This document shows positions 8,978 to 18,066 of a DNA stretch of 64,000 bases, one piece after another (the stretch's first letter is position 1; the number at the start of each line of letters is the position of its first letter). Below the pieces are notes generated by a model. It worked only from the letters and a program-made list of their open reading frames with translations. It did no database searches and was not told the DNA's origin. The stretch covers positions 24,129-88,128 of the forward strand of contig JAKAJL010000012.1 of NCBI GenBank assembly GCA_021813805.1, given 5' to 3'. Made by a program: the position numbers and the translations under genes. The stretch comes from Pseudomonadota bacterium. GTDB taxonomy: Bacteria; Pseudomonadota; Alphaproteobacteria; Rhizobiales; Beijerinckiaceae.

Positions 8978-10021
8978 CTATTTCGCCGCCTGTGTACTTC
9001 GGCTTTCCGCCTGATTGGAAATTTTTATCAGTTTTTCGAGCGTCGCGCGCGCCCGGCCGCTGTCGAGCGCCTCTTCGGCAAGGCGGCGCCCCGTCTTGAG
9101 GTCTGCGGCCTTGCCGGCCACGATCAGGGCGGCGGCGGCGTTGAGCGCCGCTATGTCGCGATAGGCGTTCTTCTTCCCGCCAAGAACGGCGCGCAGGGCG
9201 GCGGCGTTATGGGCTGGGTCGCCGCCGCGCAGTTCGGCGAGCGTGGCGCGGGGCAGGCCGGCGTCTTCCGGCGTGATCGAGAAGCGGCGGGTGCGGCCGG
9301 AGTCGAGTTCGATGATTTCCGTCGGGCCGGTGGTGGTGATCTCATCGAGACCGTCCGATCCATGGGCGATCCAGACCTTTTCGGCGCCCAGCCGGTCCAG
9401 CGTCTGGGCGATGTGGTCCATCCAGCGCGCGTCGGCGACGCCGATCAACGCCCGTTTCACGCCCGCCGGGTTGGAGAGCGGGCCGAGCAGGTTGAACAGG
9501 GTGCGGACGCCAAGCTCCTTGCGAGTGGGCGCGACGAGCGCCATGGCGGGATGATGGGCTTGGGCGGTCATGAAGCCGATATTGGCCTCGCGCAGGCATG
9601 TTTCGACATTTTCGACCGGAGCGCCGATCCGCACGCCCAGGCCGGTCAGCACGTCGGAGGCGCCGGAAAAGGAGCTGGCGGCGCGATTGCCATGCTTGGC
9701 GACCGGCGCGCCGCAGGCGGCGACGATAATCGCCGTGAGGGTCGAGATATTGTAGGTTTGCGCTCCGTCGCCGCCCGTGCCGACGACGTCGATGGCGCCC
9801 TCCGGCGCCGTCACCCGCAACATGCGCGCGCGCATGGCGGAAACCGCGCCGGTCAACTCGTCCAGCGTCTCTCCGCGCACGCGAAGGCCCATGAGGAAGG
9901 CGCCGATCTGCGCGGGCGAGGCCTCGCCGGAAAGGATCAGGCCGAAGGCTTCCTCGGCCTCTGGGCGGCTCAAGGACTTGCGGTCGGCGATCTTGGCGAG
10001 AAAGGGCTTGAAGGCTTCCAT
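8978..10021 (-). CDS. trpD: Anthranilate phosphoribosyltransferase
   Basis: Transfers phosphoribose from PRPP to anthranilate. 347 aa. The PRPP/anthranilate signatures are clear: [33 protein letters not shown] and [11 protein letters not shown]. It is a separate gene 79 bases after trpG, within trpGDC-moaC. trpE is not nearby. Confidence 0.97.
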   Translation of the reverse strand: MEAFKPFLAKIADRKSLSRPEAEEAFGLILSGEASPAQIGAFLMGLRVRGETLDELTGAVSAMRARMLRVTAPEGAIDVVGTGGDGAQTYNISTLTAIIVAACGAPVAKHGNRAASSFSGASDVLTGLGVRIGAPVENVETCLREANIGFMTAQAHHPAMALVAPTRKELGVRTLFNLLGPLSNPAGVKRALIGVADARWMDHIAQTLDRLGAEKVWIAHGSDGLDEITTTGPTEIIELDSGRTRRFSITPEDAGLPRATLAELRGGDPAHNAAALRAVLGGKKNAYRDIAALNAAAALIVAGKAADLKTGRRLAEEALDSGRARATLEKLIKISNQAESRSTQAAK

Positions 10022-10100
10022 AAATCTCTACCGGATTCGTTGCCGCGCCGGTTGACGACGTCGGACGCCGATGCTTCCGCAGGAAGCAATGGCAAATGAG

Positions 10101-10700
10101 TCAATGCCTTTTGGCGGCGTTCCAGGCTTTCGCCAGATCGAGGAAATTGCGCAGCAGGGCGTGGCCGTGTTCCGAAGCGATGCTTTCAGGATGGAACTGC
10201 ACGCCATGGGTCGGGCGGGTGATATGGCTCAGGCCCATGATCAGGCCGTCCCCGGTGTTGGCGGTGACCGCGAGTTCGGTCGGCAGCGTGTCGCGGCGCA
10301 CCACCAGGGAGTGGTAGCGCGTGGCTTTGAAGGGGCTGGGCAGGCCGCGGAACACCATTTCCCCGGTGTGGAAGATTTCGGCGATCTTGCCGTGGATCGG
10401 CTGGGGCGCGCGCACCACCTCGCCGCCGAAGGCCTCGCCGATGGCCTGATGGCCGAGGCAGACGCCGAAGATCGGGATGCGCGGGCTCGCCACCCGGATC
10501 AGATCGAGGCAGATTCCAGCTTCGTGCGGCGTGCAGGGACCTGGCGAGAGCACGATGCAGTCCGGCTCCTCGTCCGCGACCTCTTCGGCGGTCGCCGCAT
10601 CGTTGCGCAGAACCTTGACCTTGGCGCCGAGTTCGCCGAGGTAATGCACCAGATTGAAGGTGAAGGAATCGTAATTGTCAATCAGCGTGACGGACGTCAT
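10101..10700 (-). CDS. trpG: Anthranilate synthase glutamine amidotransferase subunit
   Basis: Class I glutamine amidotransferase supplying ammonia to TrpE. 199 aa from the ATG at 10700 (MTSVTLIDNYDSFTFNLVHY), the conserved family start; the frame is open 18 codons upstream. The nucleophile Cys is in FGVCLGHQAIGE, and the His/Glu pair is in VQFHPESIASEHG. SPGPCTPHEAG is the oxyanion region. The same fold serves PabA, but the trp neighbourhood favours TrpG; dual use is possible. Confidence 0.95.
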   Translation of the reverse strand: MTSVTLIDNYDSFTFNLVHYLGELGAKVKVLRNDAATAEEVADEEPDCIVLSPGPCTPHEAGICLDLIRVASPRIPIFGVCLGHQAIGEAFGGEVVRAPQPIHGKIAEIFHTGEMVFRGLPSPFKATRYHSLVVRRDTLPTELAVTANTGDGLIMGLSHITRPTHGVQFHPESIASEHGHALLRNFLDLAKAWNAAKRH

Positions 10701-10756
10701 GGAACACTCTGCCTGGACCGGTTCTCTATTGAGCGCATGACCCGGCGAAGTCAATC

Positions 10757-10795
10757 AGCGACAGACCCGCGCCCCCTGGGCGCGGGTCTGTCGCT
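10757..10795 (-). terminator. Long perfect hairpin between autotransporter gene and trpG
   Basis: An 18-bp perfect inverted repeat (AGCGACAGACCCGCGCCC and its complement) closes a 3-base loop. It follows the minus-strand autotransporter gene by about 30 bases and precedes the trpG start, so it likely insulates the trp operon from read-through. No T-run is present. Confidence 0.6.
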
Positions 10796-10825
10796 GTCGC
10801 CTTGGCAGGCGGCGGCGAAAAAGAC

Positions 10826-12700
10826 TCAGAACGACCAGTTGAGGGCGCCGGAGGCGGCGAAGTCCTGGCCGCCGGGTTGGCCGACCGTCTGCGAAAGATA
10901 CAGCGTCGAGGACATGCTGGAGGTCAGCTTGACCTCCGCGCCCAGCGCGACGCGCGCGAAGGCGTGGTTGGGCAGTTGCTGCGCGTCATAAGTGTTGACG
11001 ATCAGCGGCGCCGAGAGCGCCGAGAACTGGATGACGCGCCCATAGCCCTGGAAATTGTTTTCTGCGGTGACATTGAGGAATGTGTCCACCGCGTCGCCGC
11101 CGATTTCGAAAGCGTGGCGCAATTGCGCTCCTGCGGAGCCAAGGGTCGCTTCGAGATTTTGTTTGGCGACGTTCAGATTCAGCAAAGGGTCGCCGCTTTC
11201 GGCATAGGCGCCGATATTGGACTGGGCGTAGATGACGCCCAGGATCGGGCCGAGCCGGGTAGAAGGATTGATGTCGAAGAGATAGCCGGTCTTGGCGGCC
11301 AGGCCGAAGGTCTCGCCGGTCGGGCTTGATGTGATCGTGCTGACCACGCCGGGGCGGGAATTGCTGTAGTCGAGCCAGCCAAAGGAGACCACGCCCTGGG
11401 CGAAAAGGCTCCTGCCGCTCCATGCGCTGTAAAGGCCGAGTTGGGTCGATTGCAGCTGGGAGGAGCCGGCGCCCCCGTTCAGAGTCTGATACTGGCCGGT
11501 CATGTCCAGCGCGCCGCCGACGAGCCAGTTCGGGGCGAGCCTGTATTCGAGGCCGATCGAGCCGCCAAGCGCCGACCAGTCATAGCCGGCGGCGTTGCCC
11601 GCGCTCGACCGTGAGCCGAGGCCCCCACGCGGCTGGATATAGACCTGCCATGGGCTCCCTGAAGCGGAGTCGACGCCGCCGGGCCCGGCATAGGCCAGGA
11701 AGCCCGAGGAGGCGGAAAGCCCGGGCGCGTTGAACAGATCCATTCGCGCCATCATGGCGCCGGCGAAGGCGCTGATCGGATAGAGGCTGAGATCGGAGGC
11801 CGGCGCGATGGTTTCGGGCGCGTTCAGGCGATTGGCGATATATTCGCCGAGAATGGCGAAGCCAAGCGAGGTGAGGTGGACGCCATCGACATAGAACAGA
11901 TATTCGCTTTGCAGCGCCGGATTGCCGATGCAGCTCGCGGGGCAGACGCCGGGATTGGCGACGCCATAGCGCGCGGGATCGGCGTAGATCTCCTTCTGGA
12001 GCAGGGACAGGTCGACATACTCCACCCGCACGCCGGCGGCGGCGATCCGCGCCAGCTGGGCCTGCATCAGATTGTTGTATGTCTGGCTGTATGCGGAGGC
12101 GACGCCGGCGATGGTCGGTCCGGAGGCGATGTTATAGGGCAGGCCGCCGGTGTCGCCGGCCGTCCAGACCAGGGTGCGGGCGCCGGAGGCGACCAAAGCC
12201 TTGAGGCTGGTTGTGGCGAGCGCCGCGCTGCCGGCGGCTGCGGTTGGCGCGCCAGCGAGCGATCCGCCGCCATGCGCGTAATAATCCGCGTCGTTGCCGC
12301 CGATATTGACGAGCAGCAGGGAACTCGGCGGGACGGCGCCGCCCAGGCCCAGGAAGCCCGTCGTCTGCAGGGCGAAACTCGGAACCGGCCCGGGAATGGC
12401 GCCCGTGGTGGCGCCGCCCCAGGCCAGATTCAACACCGGAAGCCTGTAGATCGCGCTCAGCGTGTCGACGTAATTGGTTCCGCCGCTGAAACGGCCCGTC
12501 GGATAAGTGGCGAGCAGCGCGGGGTCGGCCCGGACGGCGTTGCCGGTGTCGACGTAGGAATCGCCAAAGCCGACGATGGACGAATAATGTTGGGCGTGGG
12601 CCGGCAGGGCCAGGCCCAGGGAGCCGGCCGCGGCCAGAGCCAGCCGACGCGAAAGGATTTTGAATCGCGCCCCGCCGCGCCCTCCAACTTGTTTGCGCAT
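10826..12700 (-). CDS. GDSL esterase/lipase autotransporter
   Basis: Surface or secreted esterase of the EstA type, 624 aa. A signal peptide ends in LPAHA (residues about 31-36). The GDSL passenger follows: GFGDSYVDTGN with nucleophile Ser48, VNIGGNDAD for the oxyanion Asn block, and YVDGVHLTSLGF for the catalytic Asp/His. The last 260 or so residues are an autotransporter beta-barrel ending in NWSF with a terminal Phe. I favour the ATG at 12700 because AGGGGG lies 6 bases upstream; an ATG at 12706 and a longer frame to 12781 also exist. It is a single gene with its own terminator-like hairpin. Confidence 0.93.
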   Translation of the reverse strand: MRKQVGGRGGARFKILSRRLALAAAGSLGLALPAHAQHYSSIVGFGDSYVDTGNAVRADPALLATYPTGRFSGGTNYVDTLSAIYRLPVLNLAWGGATTGAIPGPVPSFALQTTGFLGLGGAVPPSSLLLVNIGGNDADYYAHGGGSLAGAPTAAAGSAALATTSLKALVASGARTLVWTAGDTGGLPYNIASGPTIAGVASAYSQTYNNLMQAQLARIAAAGVRVEYVDLSLLQKEIYADPARYGVANPGVCPASCIGNPALQSEYLFYVDGVHLTSLGFAILGEYIANRLNAPETIAPASDLSLYPISAFAGAMMARMDLFNAPGLSASSGFLAYAGPGGVDSASGSPWQVYIQPRGGLGSRSSAGNAAGYDWSALGGSIGLEYRLAPNWLVGGALDMTGQYQTLNGGAGSSQLQSTQLGLYSAWSGRSLFAQGVVSFGWLDYSNSRPGVVSTITSSPTGETFGLAAKTGYLFDINPSTRLGPILGVIYAQSNIGAYAESGDPLLNLNVAKQNLEATLGSAGAQLRHAFEIGGDAVDTFLNVTAENNFQGYGRVIQFSALSAPLIVNTYDAQQLPNHAFARVALGAEVKLTSSMSSTLYLSQTVGQPGGQDFAASGALNWSF

Positions 12701-12881
12701 GTCCATCCCCCTATTGTTTATTAATGAACTTAGCAGGGCAATATCCGCTAAAGAACAGCCGGAACGCCCGAATTTATCCAAAACTTTCCGGGAAGCAGCG
12801 CTGCTGCGCGGCCCCTCGCGACATTTTGCGCCGGACTGTTGCGCGCGAGAAACACTCCGATCCTCGGCGATGTCGACTCGG

Positions 12882-13304
12882 CTAAATCAGCCCCAGCTCC
12901 GACAATTGCCGGCGCAGCTCTTCCGGCATTTCGGCGAGCCCGGTTGCGGCGGCGTCGAGGTCGGGCGGGGCTTCGGCCGGGTCGAAATAGCGCCAGCCCT
13001 GGAAGGCGCGATGCGGGCGCGGGCGCAGGGCGATCACTTCGTCGTCGAGGCGCAGCGCGCAGCGTTTCACGCCGGCGGAATCGACGAAAGGTTCGACGCC
13101 GATCAGTTTTTGCCGCGCGGAAATCTGGCCCTTGATCACCCAGTAGAGCGAACCGCCGTCGAGCAGTTCCTCAGCCCGCCGGGGAAACATCCTCGTGACA
13201 TGGGCGTGGACGCCCGTCCCGCGCGAGCGGCGCATTCTGGTCCAGGCCCGCAGATCGGCGACCGATTCCGCGCCGACGCAGAGTTTTAGCAAATGCAGCG
13301 TCAT
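12882..13304 (-). CDS. DUF1489 family protein
   Basis: 140-aa protein of unknown function, conserved in alphaproteobacteria. The family opening LHLLKLCVGAESVADLRAW and the core PRRAEELLDGGSLYWVIKGQISARQKLIGVEPF are present, followed by the RRCALRLDDEV / RPHRAFQGWRYF / APPDL blocks (here with KRCALRLDDEV). No signal peptide or membrane segment. It is divergent from the VWA/J-domain pair. Confidence 0.9.
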   Translation of the reverse strand: MTLHLLKLCVGAESVADLRAWTRMRRSRGTGVHAHVTRMFPRRAEELLDGGSLYWVIKGQISARQKLIGVEPFVDSAGVKRCALRLDDEVIALRPRPHRAFQGWRYFDPAEAPPDLDAAATGLAEMPEELRRQLSELGLI

Positions 13305-13396
13305 GCCCCGTTGTAGTTCCGTGGAGGGCGGCGCGGAAGAGCGGGCTTGCCTTTGCTTCCCGCTTGTCCATCTAATCGGAAGCAGGGGAGAGTCTT

Positions 13397-14113
13397 TTGG
13401 GCGAGGACGGCAGGAATCCGGTGGCGCGGGCGGGACGGGCGGCGGTCGAGGCCTTCGCCGAGGCCATGCGGCGCGCGCCAGTGAAAGTGACAGGCCGGAG
13501 CGAGCCTGGGCGCGGGCGGCTGATCTTCGCGCTCGACGCCACCATGAGCCGGCAGCCGACCTGGGACGTCGCCCAGCAAGTCCAGGCCGAGATGTTCGCC
13601 GCCGCCGCGGCCTGCGGCGGACTCGATATCCAGCTCGTCTATTTTCGCGGCTTCAACGAATGCCGCGCCTCAAGCTTCATGCGCGACGGCGCCGGGCTCG
13701 GCTCGGCCATGGCGGCGATCTCGGTGAGGGGCGGGCAGACACAGATCGGGCGGGTCCTGCGCCATATCCGGGTGGAAAGACGCGCGGGGCCGCTGGGCGC
13801 CTTTGTCTATATCGGCGACGCGATGGAGGAAAAGGCCGACGATCTCGGCCGGATCGCCGGCGAGCTTGGTCTGCTTGGCGTCAAAGGCTTTTTCTTCCAT
13901 GAGGGCGGCGACGCCGGGGCGGCGGCCTGCTTCAAGGATCTGGCGCGGTTGACCGGCGGGGCTTTCGCCACCTTCGATTCGCGCGCGCCGGACCGTCTCG
14001 CCGCCTTGCTGCGGGCGGCGGCGGCTTTTGCCGCGGGAGGCCAAAAGGCTTTGCGCGACCGCGCCGAAGCCGGCGACGCCGAGGCCCGCCTGCTGCTCGG
14101 TCAGCTGAAATAA
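13397..14113 (+). CDS. VWA-like domain protein
   Basis: 238 aa with a von Willebrand A-like fold: a beta-strand RLIFALDATMSRQPTWD carries the D-x-T-x-S metal-site motif, then LVYFRGFNECRAS and GAFVYIGDAMEE. No signal peptide. The start is TTG at 13397 with GGGGAG just upstream. The gene is 12 bases before a J-domain membrane protein, so the two are almost certainly co-transcribed. A role as a chaperone-linked protein is an inference from that pairing only. Confidence 0.75.
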   Translation: MGEDGRNPVARAGRAAVEAFAEAMRRAPVKVTGRSEPGRGRLIFALDATMSRQPTWDVAQQVQAEMFAAAAACGGLDIQLVYFRGFNECRASSFMRDGAGLGSAMAAISVRGGQTQIGRVLRHIRVERRAGPLGAFVYIGDAMEEKADDLGRIAGELGLLGVKGFFFHEGGDAGAAACFKDLARLTGGAFATFDSRAPDRLAALLRAAAAFAAGGQKALRDRAEAGDAEARLLLGQLK

Positions 14114-14125
14114 ATTGGAGTTTTC

Positions 14126-14857
14126 ATGCCGTTTCTGCTGATCGGGCTTCTGACGCTGATTCTCGGCGTCTATCTGCTGCGCGAACTCGGACGCGCCTCG
14201 CCCGCGCGGGTTGCGGGCTATGTCCGCAACGGCGGCGGCTTTCTCGCGGCGGCGGCGGCGTTGCTCCTGCTGTTGCGCGGGCGGCCGAGCCTCGCGATCG
14301 GCTTGGGTGGGCTGGCCTTCTATCTGTTCAACGGCGATCGCTTTTCCTGGAGCAGGATCTTCGCGCGTCGCCAGCCGGGGGGCGGCGCGTCGCGGATCCG
14401 CACGGCTTTTCTCGAAATGACCCTCGATCACGCCAGCGGCCAGGTCGATGGGGTCGTTCACGCCGGCGCTTTCGCCGGCGCGAGGCTGAGCGCCCTGATG
14501 CGCGGCGAAATCCTGCGCCTGCGCGAGGACTGCGCCGCCTTCGATCCCGATTCGGTTCTACTGCTGGATAATTATCTCGACCGCCGCTTTCCCGGATGGG
14601 GCGCGGCAGGCGAGGATGACGCGAACGCGCGGCGGCAAGGGTCCGACCAGCAAGGGCCGGGGCGGCGCGGCGGCGGCGATATGAGCGAGCAGGAGGCTTA
14701 TGAGACGCTGGGTCTTCGACCGGGCGCGAGCCCGGAGGAGATCGTTCGGGCGCACCGGCGGCTCATGAAGGAACGCCATCCCGACCACGGGGGGACGACG
14801 GATGACGCGGCCCGGATCAATCAGGCCAAGGATCGGCTGATGCGTCGTCACGGCTGA
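14126..14857 (+). CDS. Membrane-anchored J-domain protein
   Basis: 243 aa. Two hydrophobic segments near residues 1-18 and 38-64 anchor the N-terminus. A charged, low-complexity linker follows, and residues about 180-243 form a C-terminal J domain with the HPD motif (MKERHPDHGG) needed to stimulate DnaK. The layout resembles TIM14/DjlC-type proteins rather than DnaJ. RBS TTGGAG lies 5 bases before the ATG. It pairs with the VWA gene upstream and is convergent with the carboxypeptidase gene. Confidence 0.85.
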   Translation: MPFLLIGLLTLILGVYLLRELGRASPARVAGYVRNGGGFLAAAAALLLLLRGRPSLAIGLGGLAFYLFNGDRFSWSRIFARRQPGGGASRIRTAFLEMTLDHASGQVDGVVHAGAFAGARLSALMRGEILRLREDCAAFDPDSVLLLDNYLDRRFPGWGAAGEDDANARRQGSDQQGPGRRGGGDMSEQEAYETLGLRPGASPEEIVRAHRRLMKERHPDHGGTTDDAARINQAKDRLMRRHG

Positions 14858-14867
14858 TACGCTCCCC

Positions 14868-14898
14868 AACTCGAAACACGCGGACGAACTCGAAACAC
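14868..14898. repeat. Short tandem direct repeat
   Basis: AACTCGAAACAC occurs twice (14868-14879 and 14887-14898) with a 19-base period in the 74-bp gap between two convergent genes. No function is recognised. Confidence 0.5.
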
Positions 14899-14931
14899 TC
14901 TCGCCATGGGAGGGCCGCTCCCCTGGCCGGA

Positions 14932-16599
14932 TCAATCCTTGATCGTGAAGCAGCTGAAGCCGGAATGTTTCAGTGCCTTGCAGGCGGCTTCCGCCTTCGA
15001 TGGCTCAAGCCCGGCGAAACGGGCGCGATAGATGGTTCCGCGGCCCTTCTGGACCTTTTCGGTATAGGGCTTGGCGGAAGCGAGCAGCGCGCCGCGCTTG
15101 GCCTTGGCCTTGTCGAGCAGTTCCGCGGCCTTGCCAGCGTCGTCGGTCGCGCCGATCTGGATCATCCAGCCCGACGCCGGCGGTTTGGCGGGCAGGGCGC
15201 CGAGGGTTTTTCGTGCGGGGGCGTCGTCGTCCGATGGCGCTTCGGCTTTGGCCAGACGCCGGGGCTCTTGCCGGGGCTGGCGAGCGGCGTCATTCGAAGC
15301 GGCGCGCGTCCGCGATTCGGCGGCGCCGTCCTTGGAATGGAAGCGCGTCGCGGCGCGCAGGGCGGAGACGCCGGAAGGGCCCACGATCCAATGGCTGACC
15401 GGGGTCGGCACGCTGGTCGCCGCGGCGGTGGTGGCGCTTTGGACTTCGGCGTGGCGGCGTGGGATCGTGGCGGTGGCGATCGAGCCTTCGTCCTTGGCGC
15501 GGGCGCGGGAGTTTTCGGCTGAGGCCGAGACGAAGGCGGGGCGCGGGGCGCGGTCGGCCGCCGCGGGCGTTCGCGACGCAGGCCCGGCCGCCGGGGGCGC
15601 GGCATCCGCGCCAGGATCGGCCGGCGCCGCCGCCTCGTGTTCCGCGACCTCCGCGGCGTCGCGTGGCGAGCCGCCTTCGCGGATGTATTTGCTGACCAGC
15701 GTTTCCATATAGGCGTCGCGCGAGCGCCAGGTCCGGCCGCCCATGACCACGGCGACGATGTAATGGCCGTTGCGCCTGGCCGAAGTGAGCAGGTTGTAGC
15801 CCGAAGCGGCGGTGAAGCCTGTCTTGATGCCGTCCACGCCCGGAACCCGGCCTAGAAGATGATCGTGGTTGTGGAGATGGACGCCGTGGACGGAGGCCTC
15901 GCGGAGCGAGAAATAGTGGAAATATCCGGGGAAGCGGGCCCGGATCGCCCGGCCGAGGGTGGCGAGGTCGCGAGCCGTGGTGATCTGGTCGGGGTTGGGC
16001 AGGCCCGAGGCGTTGGCGTAATGGGTGCTGGCCATGCCGAGCGCATGGGCCTTTTCCGTCATTTCCTCGGCGAAATGGCTTTCCGAGCCGCCGATATATT
16101 CCGCGACCGCGACGGCCATGTCATTGGCCGATTTGGTGACAATCGCCTTGATCGCGTCCTCGACCCGGATCGACGAACCGGCCCTCAGTCCGAGCTTGGA
16201 CGGCGCCTGGGCGGCGGCGTGGGCGGAAACCGGCATTTCGTCGTTTAAGCTGATTCGTCCCTTTTCCATCTGCTCGAACAGCAGATAGAGCGTCATGACC
16301 TTGGTGATGGAGGCGGGATGGCGCAGCGCGTCTTCGTCCACGCCGAAGAGCATGCGGCCGGTCGCCCCGTCCACCACGATCGCGGCATTGGTCGAGACCG
16401 CAGTCGTCGCGCCATGGCCGCGCCGATGATGGACGGCGGCATGGACGTGGCGGCTGGCGTGGGCGTGATGGGCGCGATGATGGCGGTGGTGATGGCCGGC
16501 CTGGGCCGGGGTCGCGACAACCGCCCCCGCGAAAACGAGCGTGAGGGCGGAAACAAGCGTCCTGGCGCTAAAGCCGACACGAAAGTCACACTTGAACAT
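14932..16599 (-). CDS. D-alanyl-D-alanine carboxypeptidase (S11) with His-rich N-terminus and SPOR domain
   Basis: Periplasmic penicillin-binding protein of the DacA/DacC type, 555 aa. A signal peptide ends near residue 34 (PAQA). A stretch at 36-63 contains 13 histidines. The S11 catalytic motifs are SITK (S97, K100), SAN (157-159) and KTG (259-261). A long Ala/Pro-rich linker follows, then a SPOR domain (about 475-555, starting GWMIQIGATDD) that binds denuded septal peptidoglycan. The His tract is unusual and suggests metal binding (inference). It is divergent from the phasin gene, and a one-mismatch CtrA box (TTAC-N7-TTAA, 16679-16693) lies between them. Confidence 0.93.
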   Translation of the reverse strand: MFKCDFRVGFSARTLVSALTLVFAGAVVATPAQAGHHHRHHRAHHAHASRHVHAAVHHRRGHGATTAVSTNAAIVVDGATGRMLFGVDEDALRHPASITKVMTLYLLFEQMEKGRISLNDEMPVSAHAAAQAPSKLGLRAGSSIRVEDAIKAIVTKSANDMAVAVAEYIGGSESHFAEEMTEKAHALGMASTHYANASGLPNPDQITTARDLATLGRAIRARFPGYFHYFSLREASVHGVHLHNHDHLLGRVPGVDGIKTGFTAASGYNLLTSARRNGHYIVAVVMGGRTWRSRDAYMETLVSKYIREGGSPRDAAEVAEHEAAAPADPGADAAPPAAGPASRTPAAADRAPRPAFVSASAENSRARAKDEGSIATATIPRRHAEVQSATTAAATSVPTPVSHWIVGPSGVSALRAATRFHSKDGAAESRTRAASNDAARQPRQEPRRLAKAEAPSDDDAPARKTLGALPAKPPASGWMIQIGATDDAGKAAELLDKAKAKRGALLASAKPYTEKVQKGRGTIYRARFAGLEPSKAEAACKALKHSGFSCFTIKD

Positions 16600-16717
16600 A
16601 CGATGATCCGATGGTCGTTTCCCGGACGCGAAACGAGGCGTCGCGACGTGATCCTGACAAAACTTTAAGGGAATGCGGTTACCCAGCGGTTAAACCGAAG
16701 CTGGCGTTCCGCAAAAA

Positions 16718-16761
16718 TTGTGCAATGCAACAAAACTCTTGACAAATTTGTGCGGCGCACA
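16718..16761 (+). promoter_or_regulatory. Candidate double PhaR operator at the phasin promoter
   Basis: Two TGC-N3-GCA dyads, TGCAATGCA (16721-16729) and TGCGGCGCA (16751-16759), are centred exactly 30 bases apart. One lies just upstream of the -35 box and the other in the spacer before the -10. PhaR repressors of other alphaproteobacteria bind TGC...GCA dyads at phasin promoters, so these probably keep the gene off until PHB granules titrate PhaR. Confidence 0.55.
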
Positions 16762-16767
16762 TAAATT
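16739..16767 (+). promoter_or_regulatory. Housekeeping-type promoter of the phasin gene
   Basis: A perfect -35 (TTGACA, 16739-16744) and a -10-like TAAATT (16762-16767) are 17 bases apart. Transcription would start near 16774, giving a leader of about 67 bases. Confidence 0.65.
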
Positions 16768-16775
16768 CCCTTCAT

Positions 16776-16799
16776 GAACAGCGGCATGAATCGCTGTTC
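16776..16799 (+). other. Hairpin at the 5' end of the phasin leader
   Basis: GAACAGCG and CGCTGTTC form a perfect 8-bp stem with an 8-base loop right at the predicted transcript start. A second small GC palindrome (GGCCGCC-C-GGCGGCC) follows near 16808-16822, before the AGGTG ribosome site. Such 5' hairpins often stabilise abundant mRNAs. Confidence 0.45.
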
Positions 16800-16840
16800 G
16801 GGGTTCAGGCCGCCCGGCGGCCCTTCAGACAGGTGTTCAA

Positions 16841-17182
16841 ATGGCCATCAACTTCGAGGAATATCAAAACTTCGGCAAGGAACAGTTCGAAGCCGTCCAG
16901 ACCGCGGCGACGGAGCTGTCGAAGCAGTTCCAGGCGATCGCCGCCGAAACTACCGATTATTCGAAGCGTTCGCTGGAAAGCGGCGCCGCTTTCGTCGAGA
17001 AGCTCCTCGGCGTGACCAAGTTCGATCAGGCGATCGCGCTGCAGCAGGATTTCGCCAAGGCTTCCTATGAGGGCTTTGTCGCCGAAATGTCGAAGCTCGG
17101 CGAGATGTACGCGGCTGTCGCCAAGGAAGCGTTCAAGCCCGTCGAGGGCGCGATCGCCAAGGTCAAGGCTTCGGCGAACTGA
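16841..17182 (+). CDS. Phasin family protein (PHB granule-associated)
   Basis: 113-aa helical protein of the alphaproteobacterial phasin family that coats polyhydroxybutyrate granules. It is Ala/Glu/Lys-rich with no Cys. Characteristic patches are FEEYQNFGKEQFEAVQTAA, YSKRSLESGAAFVEKL and FDQAIALQQDFAKASYEGF. It has its own promoter with candidate PhaR sites and its own terminator, so it is a monocistronic and probably highly expressed gene. Confidence 0.93.
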   Translation: MAINFEEYQNFGKEQFEAVQTAATELSKQFQAIAAETTDYSKRSLESGAAFVEKLLGVTKFDQAIALQQDFAKASYEGFVAEMSKLGEMYAAVAKEAFKPVEGAIAKVKASAN

Positions 17183-17251
17183 GGTCGTCAGCTTCGAGTT
17201 TGCCTCGGAACGGCGTTCCGGGGCGGCGTTAAGTTCATGCAGTTGGAATGC

Positions 17252-17285
17252 AAAGCCCGGCCGCCGCGCCGGGCTTTTGTTTTTC
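17252..17285 (+). terminator. Intrinsic terminator of the phasin gene
   Basis: A 10-bp stem AAAGCCCGGC / GCCGGGCTTT with a 6-base loop is followed by TTTTGTTTTTC-like sequence. Confidence 0.9.
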
Positions 17286-17600
17286 AGACGCATCGTCGGC
17301 GAAATGGGCTTTGCGCCGAAAATTTGAGCGGCTCGGCGGCGTCTTTTCGTCGCCAGACGCCCAGACGTCGCAGGGGCCGGGTTTGTCAGGTTTCGGGCAA
17401 GAATTGCGGCTCAATTTTTTTCGATTCGGCTAAAATCTCGCCGCCGCATCTGGCGCATGGCGCGAGCGGCGCATAAATTGCTTTGAGGATGATGCGCTGA
17501 TGCGCTCCGTCGAGCGGCTGAACGAATGCCTAAATTGTCGCGTATAAGATTGTTCGGGGGAGCGGGTCGGCGACGCATCGGATCTTGAGGAGAGGACGCC
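17286..17600. other. Non-coding stretch before clpS
   Basis: No gene is seen. A TATAAG at 17543-17548 could be the -10 of the clpS promoter, but no convincing -35 accompanies it. A short AT-rich patch is near 17412-17430. The clpS ribosome site GAGGAGAGG lies at 17587-17595. Confidence 0.3.
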
Positions 17601-18056
17601 TTGTTCACGCGTGAGAACCATCCAGGCATGATCGATCCGAACCGCCTTGCGGCCGCGCCCGACATGGTTGTGACCCGGCTCCCGCGCGACAGGCGCCCGC
17701 CGGCTACGGTCCTGGCCGGAAAGGGCGGAAGAAAGTCGAGCGGCGACGGCCCGGGCCAGGGGACGGGAACCGCTGTCATCACCCGCGTCAAACCGAAGAC
17801 CCAACGCCCCTCGATGTATCGCGTCCTGTTGTTGAACGATGATTATACGCCGATGGATTTCGTGGTGGGCGTGTTGTGCACATTTTTCCATAAGAACGTC
17901 GACGACGCCAATCGGATCATGTGGCAGGTCCATAATAATGGCGTCGGAGAATGTGGTGTTTATACATACGAAGTCGCCGACACCAAGGTGACCCAGGTCA
18001 TGGAGTACGCCAGAAAGCATCAGCATCCGCTTCAATGTGTCATGGAAAAGAAATGA
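17601..18056 (+). CDS. clpS: ATP-dependent Clp protease adaptor ClpS
   Basis: Adaptor that hands N-degron substrates to ClpAP. 151 aa: a basic, low-complexity N-terminal extension of about 65 residues, then the ClpS core [23 protein letters not shown], ending [10 protein letters not shown]. The core contains the NDD and M residues of the N-degron pocket. The start is TTG at 17601 with a strong GAGGAGAGG; a later start would shorten the extension but has no better site. It lies 10 bases before clpA. Confidence 0.94.
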   Translation: MFTRENHPGMIDPNRLAAAPDMVVTRLPRDRRPPATVLAGKGGRKSSGDGPGQGTGTAVITRVKPKTQRPSMYRVLLLNDDYTPMDFVVGVLCTFFHKNVDDANRIMWQVHNNGVGECGVYTYEVADTKVTQVMEYARKHQHPLQCVMEKK

Positions 18057-18066
18057 GGTTGAACCA

